This document shows, in pieces, positions 48,395 through 57,617 of a DNA stretch of 64,000 nt (its first letter is position 1; each line of letters opens with the position of its first letter). The position numbers and the translations under genes are program-made. The stretch covers positions 1,922,001 through 1,986,000 of the forward strand of contig CAWDVH010000001.1 of the NCBI GenBank assembly GCA_963805705.1, in the 5' to 3' direction. Origin of the DNA: CAWDVH01 sp963805705 (GTDB lineage: Bacteria; Actinomycetota; Actinomycetes; Streptosporangiales; Streptosporangiaceae). The notes beneath the pieces were generated by a model. The model was not told the DNA's origin and searched no databases. It worked only from the letters and a program-made list of their open reading frames with translations.

Positions 48395-49359
48395 GCTGGC
48401 TGACTGAGCCGGTCACCGTGCGCGTCCCGGCGACCAGTGCCAACCTGGGCCCCGGCTTTGACGCCCTGGGCCTGGCGCTGACCTTGCACGACGTGGTGGA
48501 GGCACGGATCCTGCCTGCCGTGCCTGGCCACTGCGGCCCCGCCCGTCCTGGCTCGGCCGGCGTGACCATCGAGGTGTCGGGCATGGGGCAGGACGCCGCG
48601 GGCGCGGGGGAGGATCATCTGGTCATCCGCGCCATGCGGGCCTACTTCGCGGTGCTGGGTGAGCAGCCGCCGGGGATCGGCCTCCGCTGCCGCAACGCGA
48701 TCCCGCAGGGGTACGGGCTCGGCTCGTCGGCGGGCGCGATCGCGGCCGGCCTGCTGGCCGCACGGGCCCTGGCCGCCGCGGCCGGGACGGCCAGCCTGCC
48801 CGATGAGGCAGTGCTGCGCATGGCCGCCGAGCTGGAGGGACATCCGGACAACGTGGCCGCGTGCCTGGCCGGAGGGCTCACCATCGCGTGGCAGTCGGCG
48901 ACGGGCGTGCGGTTCGCCCGGCTCTCGCCGCGGGCCGGTCTCGCGCCGGTGCTCTGCGTCCCGGCCGAGCCGCTGGCCACGGCGGCCGCCCGGCAGGTGC
49001 TGCCGCCCGCCGTGCCGCACGCGGACGCCGCCGCGAACTCAGCCCGGGCCGCGCTGCTGATCGCGGCCCTGACCGGTGACCAGGAGTTGCTGATGGACGG
49101 GACCCAGGACTTCCTGCATCAGCAGTACCGCGCGGCCGCGATGCCGCAGACGGCCCGCCTGATCGCGCAGTTGCGGGCCGCGGGAGTTCCCGCGGTGGTG
49201 TCGGGCGCGGGCCCTTCCGTTCTGGCCCTGACCGTGACCGGGCTGCATCCGGCGCCGGCCGTCGTGGCGTCAGTGGCCCGCGGCGCGGGGCCGGGCTGGC
49301 GGGTCCTGCCGCTAGCGGTCGATTACCAGGGAGCGGCCGTGGGGGATGTATCCGACTGA
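48391..49359 (+). CDS. thrB: Homoserine kinase
   Basis: A 322-residue GHMP kinase phosphorylating homoserine. VTVRVPATSANLGPGFDALGLAL opens it; IPQGYGLGSSAGAIAAGLLAA is the ATP-binding glycine/serine loop; PAVVSGAGPSVLAL near the end is motif 3. It completes the threonine unit hom-thrC-thrB, in the order usual for actinobacteria. Confidence 0.95.
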   Translation: MSWLTEPVTVRVPATSANLGPGFDALGLALTLHDVVEARILPAVPGHCGPARPGSAGVTIEVSGMGQDAAGAGEDHLVIRAMRAYFAVLGEQPPGIGLRCRNAIPQGYGLGSSAGAIAAGLLAARALAAAAGTASLPDEAVLRMAAELEGHPDNVAACLAGGLTIAWQSATGVRFARLSPRAGLAPVLCVPAEPLATAAARQVLPPAVPHADAAANSARAALLIAALTGDQELLMDGTQDFLHQQYRAAAMPQTARLIAQLRAAGVPAVVSGAGPSVLALTVTGLHPAPAVVASVARGAGPGWRVLPLAVDYQGAAVGDVSD

Positions 49360-49414
49360 GCGGGGATGGGCCCGGATTACCGCTGGTACCGTACTCGCCG
49401 CATAATATCGGCCT

Positions 49415-50176
49415 ATGTCTGCGCTGAAGCTCGCTGTTGCGCAAATGCACTGCCCGAAAGGGCATATCACGCGGAATCTTACGGAGACGGCGCGGTGCAT
49501 TCAGCAGGCCGTTGCTGAGCGGGTGGACATCATCTGCTTTCCGGAAATGAGCATTACCGGCTACATCAGCCCGGCGCGCAGCCCCGAGGCCGTGCTGACG
49601 CTGCGCAGCGACGCGGTGCGCCGGTTCTGCGCCATGACGAAGGACACCCAGCTCACGGCCCTGGCCGGTATCGTCGAAAGCAACCAGGACGGCAAGCCGT
49701 TCATCACTCAGCTCGTCGCCTCCGATGGTGAGCTGCAGGGCTGCTACCGCAAGATAAACGTCGCGGACGACGAACTGGAATCCTTCGCGCCCGGCGTCGC
49801 GACACCAATTTTCCGGCATCAGGATATTCCGTTCGCGGTGGCCATCTGCGCCGACGTGGGCCACGGTGAGCTATTCGCCACCTACGCCGGGCTCGGCGCC
49901 CGGCTGGTGCTGGTAGCCGCGGCGCCCGGCCTTTATGGCCCGCAGGAGACACGCGACTGGCAGTCAGGTTATGACTGGTGGCGTGGCGAGTGCCAGCGGA
50001 ATCTGAGTAAGTTCGCCGGCGCGCGTAATATCTGCGTGGCCGTGGCGACGCAGGCCGGCCGCACAGTAGATGAGGACTTTCCCGGCGGCGGCTATGTCTT
50101 CAGCCCGGCAGGCGAGCTGGTGGCGGCGACGCCGGACTGGAATGAAGGGGTGCTGTACGCGCAGGCCGACCTCTAG
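49415..50176 (+). CDS. Carbon-nitrogen hydrolase (nitrilase superfamily)
   Basis: A 253-residue amidase/nitrilase-fold enzyme. The triad is visible: Glu44 in CFPEMSITGY, Lys113 in GCYRKIN, Cys145 in AVAICADVGHGELF. The motif around the Cys departs from the usual CYD form. Probable amide hydrolase with unknown substrate. The region before the start is AT-richer than average and lacks a Shine-Dalgarno (leaderless or weak). Confidence 0.9.
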   Translation: MSALKLAVAQMHCPKGHITRNLTETARCIQQAVAERVDIICFPEMSITGYISPARSPEAVLTLRSDAVRRFCAMTKDTQLTALAGIVESNQDGKPFITQLVASDGELQGCYRKINVADDELESFAPGVATPIFRHQDIPFAVAICADVGHGELFATYAGLGARLVLVAAAPGLYGPQETRDWQSGYDWWRGECQRNLSKFAGARNICVAVATQAGRTVDEDFPGGGYVFSPAGELVAATPDWNEGVLYAQADL

Positions 50177-50288
50177 GTGGTGCTAGCACCAGGCCGCCGC
50201 AGCGGGCTGGCCACCTTGCCCGTGGCCGGCCGGCGGACGATCCTGGCGTGGGGCCAGCCAGACTGCTACGTCGGGAGACGAGAAGAAC

Positions 50289-52889
50289 GTGGAGCAGCGA
50301 TTGACCAGGGACGCGTCGGTGACCAGGCCTGTCCTGCGGGTCGCCTGGTACCGCTCCCGTGCCACGTTCACCCGTCGCTGGGCCGGCTACCTGTCCCTGG
50401 TCCTGCTGATCGGGCTGGTCGGCGGGCTGGCCATGGGCTCGATCGCCGCCGCCCGGCGCACGCAGTCCTCCTTCTCGGTGTTCCTGGCCAGCACCAATCC
50501 CTCGGACCTGAGCGTGCCGACCTTTCCCGCCGCGACCGGCAATTTCGCCGACCAGAGCTATTCAGCCGCCTTGACCAAGCAGATCACCCAGCTGCCCGGG
50601 GTGCGGCACGTTGCGTCCTGGATCGCCGTTAACGCCGCTCCGCTGCGCCCGGACGGGGTCCCCCTCATTGCCCACCTCGCCCAGGTCTACTCGGCCGCCA
50701 GCGTGGACGGCCTGTACTTCAGCCAGGACCGCGCGGCGGTCATCCAGGGCCGGATGGCTGACCCCCGCCGGCCCGACGAGATCGTGATGAGCGTGGAGGC
50801 GGCCCGCGTTTTCGGGCTGCATGTCGGCGACACCATTCCCTACGGATTTTTCACCAACCAGCAGACCGCCCTGCCCGGCCTGGGCACGCCGAGCGTGCAG
50901 CCGCACCGCCGCATCGAGGCCACGCTGGTCGGGCTGGTCGCGCTCAACAGCGAGATCGTCCAGGACCAGGTCGACCGGTTCCCCGGACTCGTGCTTTTCA
51001 CCCCCGCCTTGACCCGCGAGCTGATCGCCGACTCCGGACGCGGCGGCGCGGGCGTCACCTACTACGGGCTCCAGCTTGACCACGGCCGCCGCAGCGTCGC
51101 CCGGGTGGAACGCGAACTCACCCGGCTGCTGCCGCCAGATACCCAGTACGACTTTCACACCACCGCACCCGTCGAGGCCGAGGTCGACCGGGTCGTCCGG
51201 CCGGTAGCGACCGCCCTCGGCGCGTTCGGGCTCATCGCCGCCCTGGCCGCTGTGCTCATCGCCGGCCAGATCGTATCCCGCCAGCTGCGCGCCACCAGCC
51301 AGGACCTGACCGTCCTGCGCGCCATCGGCGCCGATCCGGCGGTCATCGCCGCGGACGGACTCTTCGGCGTCCTGTGCGCCGTAGTGCTCGGGTCGCTGCT
51401 CGCGGTCGCCGTGGCCGTGGCGCTCTCGCCGCTGTCGCCCCTCGGCCCGGTCCGCCCGGTCTACCCGTCGCCCGGGCTGGCCGCTGACTGGCCGGTCCTC
51501 GGCATCGGGCTGGTGGTGCTGATCGGCGCAATCGGCTCGACGGCGGTGGCCCTGGCCTACCGGGAGGCGCCGCACCGTGTCGCCAGCAGATCCCGGCTGG
51601 CCCCGGACCGCACCTCGAAGGTCGCGCGGGTTCTCGCCGCGATGGGACTGCCGTCACCGGGCGTCGTGGGGGTGCGTTTCGCGCTGGAGCCGGGTGGCGG
51701 CCGGACCGGGGTGCCGGTGCGATCGGCGCTGCTGGGAGCCGTCCTGGCCGTGGCCATGGTGGTGGCCGCGCTGACCTTCGGCGGCAGCCTGCAAACGCTC
51801 ATCTCGCGGCCCGCGCTCTACGGGTGGAACTGGACCTACGTGCTCAACGCCACCAACAACACGCCCCCGCAGGCGCTCGCGCTCCTGGCCCGCGACCATG
51901 ACGTCGCCGCATGGACCGGAGCCGACCATAACGACGCCGAAATCGACCGGCAGGCTGTCCCCGTCTTGTACGGGGACACCCACGCCGCGCTGACCCCGCC
52001 GATCCTGGCCGGTCACGCCGTCCTGCAGAAGAACCAGATCGTTCTCGGCGCGGCCACGCTCGCGCAGCTGCACAAGCACATCGGCGACACCGTCGTGCTC
52101 AGTTTCGGGCAGCGGCGAGACGCTCCCTTCTACATCCCGCCGACCCGCCTGGTCATCGCGGGAACGGCCACGATGCCCGCGGTCGGCTCCAGCGGCATCT
52201 TCGCCGACCACCCGTCCATGGGCATCGGAGCACTGGTCTCGACCAGCATCGAGCCCGCCGCCTACCAGAAAGCCCAGCTCAGCCCGGACCCCACGCTTAA
52301 CGGCCCCAACCTGGTCTTCGTGCGTCTGCGCAGCGGGGTCAGCCGCACGGCGGGCCTGGCCGACATGCAGCGGATAGCCAGCACCGCCAACCGGGCGTTC
52401 GCGGCCGTACCTAACCACGTCGGCGAGGGCAGCACCGTAGCGGTCCTGGGCGTCCAGCGGCCGGCGGAGATCGTGAACTACCGCACCATGGGCGCCACCC
52501 CGGTCATCCTCGCCGCCGGGCTGGCCGCCGGTGCGCTGGCCGCTCTCGCCCTCACCCTGGCGGCATCAGTGCGGCGCCGCCGACGTGACCTCGCCTTGCT
52601 GAAGACGCTCGGCTTCACCCAGGGACAGCTCGCCGGCGCCGTGGCCTGGCAGGCCTCAGTCGCCGCCGTCATCGGGATCGCGGTCGGCATCCCGGTCGGG
52701 GTCGTGCTCGGCCGCCGGCTGTGGGTCTTGTTCGCCCACGCGATTTACGCCGTTCCCGAGCCCACCGTGCCGATCCTGCCGGTGGCCCTCATCGCGCTCG
52801 GCGCGCTCGTGCTGGCCAACATCGCCGCGGCCGTCCCTGGCCGCATCGCCGCCCGCACCCAGGCCGCCGGGCTGCTGCGAGCACAGTAG
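50289..52889 (+). CDS. FtsX-like ABC permease (MacB family)
   Basis: An 866-residue permease with two FtsX modules. The first helix follows the basic RVAWYRSRATFTRRWAGYLSL; then a large extracytoplasmic domain, three helices near 315-430, a second module with helix LGAVLAVAMVVAALTF near 480, a second outer domain and three final helices (VILAAGLAAGALAALALTLA onwards). Such proteins use an ABC ATPase of the LolD type to move lipids or peptides; no ATPase gene lies beside it here. GTG 50289 has GGGAGACGAG upstream. Confidence 0.9.
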   Translation: MEQRLTRDASVTRPVLRVAWYRSRATFTRRWAGYLSLVLLIGLVGGLAMGSIAAARRTQSSFSVFLASTNPSDLSVPTFPAATGNFADQSYSAALTKQITQLPGVRHVASWIAVNAAPLRPDGVPLIAHLAQVYSAASVDGLYFSQDRAAVIQGRMADPRRPDEIVMSVEAARVFGLHVGDTIPYGFFTNQQTALPGLGTPSVQPHRRIEATLVGLVALNSEIVQDQVDRFPGLVLFTPALTRELIADSGRGGAGVTYYGLQLDHGRRSVARVERELTRLLPPDTQYDFHTTAPVEAEVDRVVRPVATALGAFGLIAALAAVLIAGQIVSRQLRATSQDLTVLRAIGADPAVIAADGLFGVLCAVVLGSLLAVAVAVALSPLSPLGPVRPVYPSPGLAADWPVLGIGLVVLIGAIGSTAVALAYREAPHRVASRSRLAPDRTSKVARVLAAMGLPSPGVVGVRFALEPGGGRTGVPVRSALLGAVLAVAMVVAALTFGGSLQTLISRPALYGWNWTYVLNATNNTPPQALALLARDHDVAAWTGADHNDAEIDRQAVPVLYGDTHAALTPPILAGHAVLQKNQIVLGAATLAQLHKHIGDTVVLSFGQRRDAPFYIPPTRLVIAGTATMPAVGSSGIFADHPSMGIGALVSTSIEPAAYQKAQLSPDPTLNGPNLVFVRLRSGVSRTAGLADMQRIASTANRAFAAVPNHVGEGSTVAVLGVQRPAEIVNYRTMGATPVILAAGLAAGALAALALTLAASVRRRRRDLALLKTLGFTQGQLAGAVAWQASVAAVIGIAVGIPVGVVLGRRLWVLFAHAIYAVPEPTVPILPVALIALGALVLANIAAAVPGRIAARTQAAGLLRAQ

Positions 52890-52915
52890 GCACGGGCGGG
52901 GCGTGGATCACCGCT

Positions 52916-54040
52916 TTACCAGGGACCGGCGGCCGCTTCGATCATGGCGCCGGTGGCCAGCAGCAGCGCCTCGCTGCCCGGCGGCCCGATGAGCTGCAGG
53001 CTGGCCGGCAGCCGGTGCGGGCTCGGCACGGGCAGAGCGAGGGCCGGGAAGCCGGTCATGTTGACCGGCATCGTGTATGCGGTGTAGCGGGGGCCGACCG
53101 CCTCGGCCAGCGGCGGCGGGAAGAACGGGACGGTCGGCAGGACCAGCAGGTCCGACTCGCCGAACGCGCTGGTGACGGCGGCACGCCAGCTCGTCCGGAA
53201 GGCACGGGCCTGGCGCAGCTGCCCGGCCGTGATCGCGGCGCCTTCTTCGAGCCGGGCCAGCACGGACGCCGACAGCCTGGCCCGGGCTTCCGGCTGGGCG
53301 AGCAGGCGGCGGTCGGACTGGGCGGCCTCCGTGCCGATGATCGGCTCGCTGGCGTGCCACGCGTCGAGCCAGCCCGCCAGGTCGATCTCGGGCACTTCCA
53401 GCCCGCTGCGGGCCAGGGCGGCGTCCACGGCCTGGTCGATGCGCGGATCGGCAGCGATCCCGGCGGGCCGGAGCCGTCCTACCCGGCGGGCGGGTCCCGC
53501 ATCGATCACGAAGCCCGGCTCCAGCAGGGTCATCCCGGCCGCCACCCCGGCCACGTCGCGCGCCATCGGGCCGACCGTGTCGAGGCTCGGGGCCAGCGGC
53601 CACACCCCGGTCAGCGAGATGCGGCCATGGGTGGTCTTCAGCCCGGTGATCCCGCAGAACGCGGCCGGTATCCGGATCGAGCCGCCGGTGTCGGAGCCGT
53701 AGGCGATGTCCGCATCGCCATCCGCGACGGCGACCGCGGATCCGCTCGATGATCCGCCGGGGACCAGGGCCGGATCCAGCGGGTTGACCGGGGTGCCGAA
53801 CCATTCGTTGACACCCGACGCGCCGAAGGCCAGCTCGTAGAGGTTGACCTTGCCGACGATGGCCGCCCCGGCGGACCGTGCGCCGGCCATGCAGGCCGCA
53901 TCACGCTCCGCCGGCCCTGCCGTCTCCGCTACCGCCCGGCAGCCCGCGGTGGTCGGGACCCCGCTGATGTCGATGAGATCCTTCACCGCGAGCCGGACGC
54001 CGGTGCCGGAATGCGGCAGCCTGGTGATGAACGTTGCCAT
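52916..54040 (-). CDS. Amidase signature family enzyme
   Basis: A 374-residue amidase. The catalytic triad fits Lys20 in RLAVKDLIDI, Ser97 in VPGGSSSGSAVAV and Ser121 in GSDTGGSIRIPA. It is shorter than GatA (about 480), so a small-molecule amide is more likely than tRNA. It converges on the FtsX permease with 26 bp between stops. ATG at 54040. Confidence 0.92.
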   Translation of the reverse strand: MATFITRLPHSGTGVRLAVKDLIDISGVPTTAGCRAVAETAGPAERDAACMAGARSAGAAIVGKVNLYELAFGASGVNEWFGTPVNPLDPALVPGGSSSGSAVAVADGDADIAYGSDTGGSIRIPAAFCGITGLKTTHGRISLTGVWPLAPSLDTVGPMARDVAGVAAGMTLLEPGFVIDAGPARRVGRLRPAGIAADPRIDQAVDAALARSGLEVPEIDLAGWLDAWHASEPIIGTEAAQSDRRLLAQPEARARLSASVLARLEEGAAITAGQLRQARAFRTSWRAAVTSAFGESDLLVLPTVPFFPPPLAEAVGPRYTAYTMPVNMTGFPALALPVPSPHRLPASLQLIGPPGSEALLLATGAMIEAAAGPW

Positions 54041-54075
54041 CAGGACAACCTAGCCGCCGTCCGCGGCGGCGGACG

Positions 54076-54546
54076 TCAGGACTGGCTGGTGACCAGGCCC
54101 TCCAGCCGCTCAAGCGACTTGGCCATATCCTGCCGGGTCCGCGAGGCGGCCACGTAGCGCAGGACGAAGCGGAGAGCCTCATGCGAGATGTCCCACGTTT
54201 CCCGCACGCGCGTGCCGCCATCAACGGGCTCGAGCTCGTAACGCCAGATGCGGCCCACCAGCCGGGCTCCCCGCCCGTTAGCCGGCTTGGGGGACCACGC
54301 GATCCGTTTCCCCTCGTCGAACTCGGTGACGGTGCTGACCATCCCGTAGCGCATGCCCCGCTGCATGTCCATGCCGAAGGTCGCGCCCTTGGCGAGCCGG
54401 GCCGCGGAGCCGGGCCTGGCCCGCCTGACCGAGCCGGAACCGTCGATCTCGGGGTGCCGCGCGGGGTCGGCGAGCACGTCGAAGATCGCCGCGGCCGGGG
54501 CCGGGATCACCCGCTCAGCGGTCACGACGTCGCGCGGGTTAGCCAT
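54076..54546 (-). CDS. SRPBCC (polyketide cyclase/dehydrase-like) protein
   Basis: A 156-residue START-like fold: VVTAERVIPAPAAAIFDVLADPARHPEIDGSG is the diagnostic start, then RYGMVSTVTEFDEGKRIAWSPKP and YELEPVDGGTRVRETWD, with a long C-terminal helix. It binds a hydrophobic ligand; function unknown. The ATG at 54546 has no Shine-Dalgarno but TAGATT lies 10 bp before it, so the mRNA may be leaderless. Confidence 0.88.
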   Translation of the reverse strand: MANPRDVVTAERVIPAPAAAIFDVLADPARHPEIDGSGSVRRARPGSAARLAKGATFGMDMQRGMRYGMVSTVTEFDEGKRIAWSPKPANGRGARLVGRIWRYELEPVDGGTRVRETWDISHEALRFVLRYVAASRTRQDMAKSLERLEGLVTSQS

Positions 54547-54630
54547 GGGCAGCAATCTAATGGACGCCCGCCCGGCCGGATCTGGAGGTGTCATCCGCTC
54601 GTCATACCATCGTGTCTAGCACCGGTTCTG

Positions 54631-54720
54631 CCGGTCAGGAGTCCGCCGGGTCAGGAGTCCGCCGGTCAGGAGTCCGCCGGTCAGGAGCCTGCGGGAAACG
54701 AGCCCGCCGGGAAACGAGGA
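54631..54720 (+). repeat. 15-bp imperfect tandem repeat upstream of the propeller gene
   Basis: Six imperfect copies of a unit such as CCGGTCAGGAGTCCG; one copy has an extra G. It ends in the ribosome-binding GAGGAGG, so the array forms the leader of the following gene. Confidence 0.8.
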
Positions 54721-54727
54721 GGTCGCG

Positions 54728-55825
54728 ATGAGTGAGTATGGTTTGCGGGCGGGCGCAGCGGACGTCCGGTCGGCCGGCCCGATCACGTTCGGGCCGGACG
54801 GGATCCTCTTCCTGGCGGACAACATCGCGGCGAAGGTATTCGCCGTCGACGTCGCCGACCCTGGCCCTGAGGCCGGGTCAGAGCCGTTCGACCTGGAGAA
54901 CGTCGACGTGCGCGTCGGCTCGTTCCTCGGCTGCCAGGCTGGCGACGTCACTATCAGGGACATGGCGGTCCACCCGGTATCGCACAACGTGTACCTGTCG
55001 GTCCAGCGCGGTCACGGCGACGCCGGCCAGGCGGTGCTCGTGCGGATCGACCGCCTCGACGGCTCGATCACCGATGTCCCGCTCGACGACGTGCCCGTCG
55101 CCGAGGTGGCGATCGATGATGCCCCCGCGACCGACGACGAGCGGCTCGACATCACGCTCCCTCAGGGCGCGGAGGGGGAGGAGCTCCAGATCGGCGAGCG
55201 GACGATCCGCATCCTGCGCCAGCCGATCCGGACCTCGACGGTCACTGACATGGCCTACGTGGACGGGATCCTGCTCATCGCCGGCCTGTCCAACGAGGAG
55301 TTCTCGTCGAAGCTGCGGCGGATCCCGTTCCCGTTCAGCGACGAGGTCACCGACAGCAACCTCGAGATCTTTCACGTCTCGCACGGCAAGTGGGAGACGG
55401 CGGCGCCGATCCGCGCGTTCGTGCCCTACGACGGCGGCCGGAGCATACTGGCCAGCTACACCTGTACTCCGGTCGTGCATTTCCCGCTGGCCGACCTGAT
55501 CCCAGGGGCCAAGGCCGTGGGCCGCACGGTCGCCGAGCTGGGCGCCATGAATCAGCCGCTCGACATGGTGTCGTTTGCCCAGGACGGCGAGGAGCACCTG
55601 CTGGTGGCCAACAGCTCCCACGGCCTGGTGAAGATCGCCTGCCGCGACATTGACGGCCAGGTACCGCTGACCGAGCCCAGGGAGCCGGTGGGGGTGCCCA
55701 GGGAAACCAAGGACCTGGGGGGCATCACGCGCCTGGCCAACCTGGGCGCCGGGCACGTCCTGGCCCTCCAGGCCGGCGACGGCGGCCGCCAGCACCTGCG
55801 GTCGCTGAAGACCGCCTCCTTGTAG
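54728..55825 (+). CDS. Beta-propeller-like conserved protein
   Basis: A 365-residue cytosolic protein with repeated WD40/NHL-like strands: GPITFGPDGILFLADNIAAKVFAVDV, DMAVHPVSHNVYLSVQRG, TDMAYVDGILLIAGLSNEEFSSKL, MVSFAQDGEEHLLVANSSHGLVKI and TRLANLGAGHVLALQAGDGGR. No signal peptide. I do not know a function. ATG 54728 has GAGGAGG upstream. The gene at 55867 follows 41 bp later and is probably in the same transcript. Confidence 0.8.
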   Translation: MSEYGLRAGAADVRSAGPITFGPDGILFLADNIAAKVFAVDVADPGPEAGSEPFDLENVDVRVGSFLGCQAGDVTIRDMAVHPVSHNVYLSVQRGHGDAGQAVLVRIDRLDGSITDVPLDDVPVAEVAIDDAPATDDERLDITLPQGAEGEELQIGERTIRILRQPIRTSTVTDMAYVDGILLIAGLSNEEFSSKLRRIPFPFSDEVTDSNLEIFHVSHGKWETAAPIRAFVPYDGGRSILASYTCTPVVHFPLADLIPGAKAVGRTVAELGAMNQPLDMVSFAQDGEEHLLVANSSHGLVKIACRDIDGQVPLTEPREPVGVPRETKDLGGITRLANLGAGHVLALQAGDGGRQHLRSLKTASL

Positions 55826-55866
55826 CCGGCCGCGTCATCGAGCGCGCACCGAGCGGCCCGGCCGCC

Positions 55867-56877
55867 GTGACCAGCGTGTCGTGGTCGCGCTGCGGCGGCG
55901 CGGACTGCATCCGGCTCGCAGGCCTGACTTCCGGCGCCCGCGTGCAGGTGCGTCCCCGTACGGACGGAGCCGACCGAGCCGACGGCCAGCTCCCGCCGAT
56001 GGCGGGGCGGCTGATCCGCGATGGCGGCGACCTTTGCTTCGTGCCGCGCTTCGCGTTCGTCGATGGCACGACCTACACCATCGCCGTCGCGGGCGCCGCC
56101 GCGGCGGACCTGGTCCGGCCGCGGCCTGGCCTTCCGGCCACGACCAGGGTCCTGCGCATCCGCCCGACGGCGGCCGAGGTGCCGCTCAACCTGCTGCGGC
56201 TCTACCTCTGGTTCTCGGCGCCGATGAGCGAGGGCTATGCCGCCCGCCACGTCACGCTGGTCGACGATGCCGCGGCTGAGCTGCGCGGGGCCCTGCTGCC
56301 GACCGAGCACGAGCTGTGGGACGGCGAGCGCCGCCGCCTCACGATCCTGCTGGACCCCGGCCGCATCAAGCGGGGCCTGGCCGGGCACCGCCAGGCCGGC
56401 TATCCGCTGCGGCCCGGTACGTCGTTCCGGCTGGTGGTCGGCGGCGGGTTTCCCGATGCCAGGGGGATCCCGCTGCACGCCGGGGCGCAGCGGCGCTATC
56501 AGGTCGGCGGCCAGGAGCGTCGCCGCGTCGAGCCCGGCAGCTGGGCCCTGATCGTCCCGCCGGCCCGCACCGGTGAGCCGCTGGAGGTCAGGTTCGGGCG
56601 GCCCCTCGACCACGGCCTGCTCGCCCGCTGCCTCCAGGTGGCCGGTCCCGACGGCCGGCCAGTCGACGGGACCCCGCAGGTGGGCCCGCAAGAGCGATCC
56701 TGGCGGCTGACGCCGCGGCAGGCATGGGTGCCCGGGCCTCATCAGCTCGTCGTCGACCCGGTCCTGGAGGACCTGGCCGGCAACTCGGTCAGCCGGGTAT
56801 TCGACCGGGACCTGACCCGGCCGCAGGACGACCCCCTGGCCGCCGGGCCGGTCACCGTCACGTTCCGCCCGCGCTGA
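55867..56877 (+). CDS. Ig-like/hypothetical protein paired with the propeller
   Basis: A 336-residue, Arg-rich protein. VPLNLLRLYLWFSAPMSEGYAARHVTLVDD resembles bacterial Ig-like (Big_5 type) domains, which often include the FSAPM motif; a second similar module may follow (LEVRFGRPLDHGLLARCLQV). No signal peptide in the chosen frame (GTG 55867). The enzymatic role is unknown. It lies 41 bp after the propeller gene. Confidence 0.75.
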   Translation: MTSVSWSRCGGADCIRLAGLTSGARVQVRPRTDGADRADGQLPPMAGRLIRDGGDLCFVPRFAFVDGTTYTIAVAGAAAADLVRPRPGLPATTRVLRIRPTAAEVPLNLLRLYLWFSAPMSEGYAARHVTLVDDAAAELRGALLPTEHELWDGERRRLTILLDPGRIKRGLAGHRQAGYPLRPGTSFRLVVGGGFPDARGIPLHAGAQRRYQVGGQERRRVEPGSWALIVPPARTGEPLEVRFGRPLDHGLLARCLQVAGPDGRPVDGTPQVGPQERSWRLTPRQAWVPGPHQLVVDPVLEDLAGNSVSRVFDRDLTRPQDDPLAAGPVTVTFRPR

Positions 56878-56960
56878 ATCACCAGAGACGGCGACCAGGT
56901 CCTCGCCGAGCCAGGTACCGGACGGCCCGAGCGGCGGCGGCTCTCGTCGCGCAGTCAGGC

Positions 56961-57000
56961 CGAGCACCGCCCCTAAGGGTCGAGCACTGCCCATAAGGTG
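56961..57000 (+). repeat. 20-bp direct repeat before the NUDIX gene
   Basis: Two copies (56961-56980 and 56981-57000) differing at a few positions, each with CGAGCAC and a TAAGG core. The second copy overlaps the ribosome-binding AAGG of the gene. Confidence 0.7.
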
Positions 57001-57006
57001 AGTGCC

Positions 57007-57510
57007 GTGAGCGACAATGGTGATCGGCTGGCGGACGAGACTCCAGAGGTCGTGCCGGCTATCCCGGCTTCTGCGGGCGCGCTTATCTTCGACCGCGCCG
57101 GGCGGCTGCTGATCCTGAAGCCGACCTACAAATCGGGGTGGACCATCCCCGGCGGCGTGATGGAGCCCGATGACGAGACGCCGTGGCAGGCGTGCCAGCG
57201 TGAGGTTCGCGAGGAGTGCGGCCTGCAGCTGCGCACCGCCCGGCTGGCCTGCGTGGACTTCCACCGGCCCCGGAAGCCGGGCAGTGTCGGCGGCCTGCGC
57301 TTCCTGTTCGACTGCGGCGCCTTCGACGATGCCGTCCTCGATGAGGTGGTGCTGCAGCCTGAGGAGATCTCGGCGCACCAGCTGGCTCCGCTGCCCGCCG
57401 CGCTGAAGCTGCTCAGGGGGCCCATCCGGCGACGAGTTAAGGCCACCCGCGGTGCCACGGCCACCGTCTACCTCGAGGGAGGGCGCCCGGTACCCGAGGT
57501 CCGCCCGTGA
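57007..57510 (+). CDS. NUDIX hydrolase
   Basis: A 167-residue diphosphate hydrolase. The Nudix box GGVMEPDDETPWQACQREVREECG (in parts: GGVMEPDDE, REVREECG) is complete; SAGALIFDRAGRLLILKP and the C-terminal LAPLPAALKLLRGPI surround it. Substrate unknown (nucleotide diphosphate derivative). GTG 57007 fits AAGG eight bases upstream; GTG 56998 is possible. Confidence 0.92.
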   Translation: MSDNGDRLADETPEVVPAIPASAGALIFDRAGRLLILKPTYKSGWTIPGGVMEPDDETPWQACQREVREECGLQLRTARLACVDFHRPRKPGSVGGLRFLFDCGAFDDAVLDEVVLQPEEISAHQLAPLPAALKLLRGPIRRRVKATRGATATVYLEGGRPVPEVRP

Positions 57511-57617
57511 CCTGCCGTAGCTGAGGTCGGACCGGTGACCGCCCTTAACCGGCCCCCGCCCTCGCCGCCGCGACCGGACCGGCGTGACCAGTTCGCGGCC
57601 ATTGCTACGGTCCACTT

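Noticed and set aside
54631..54720. CRISPR array
   Set aside because: Repeats are 15 bp, directly adjacent and without spacers; the same holds for every other tandem array in the window, and there are no cas genes.
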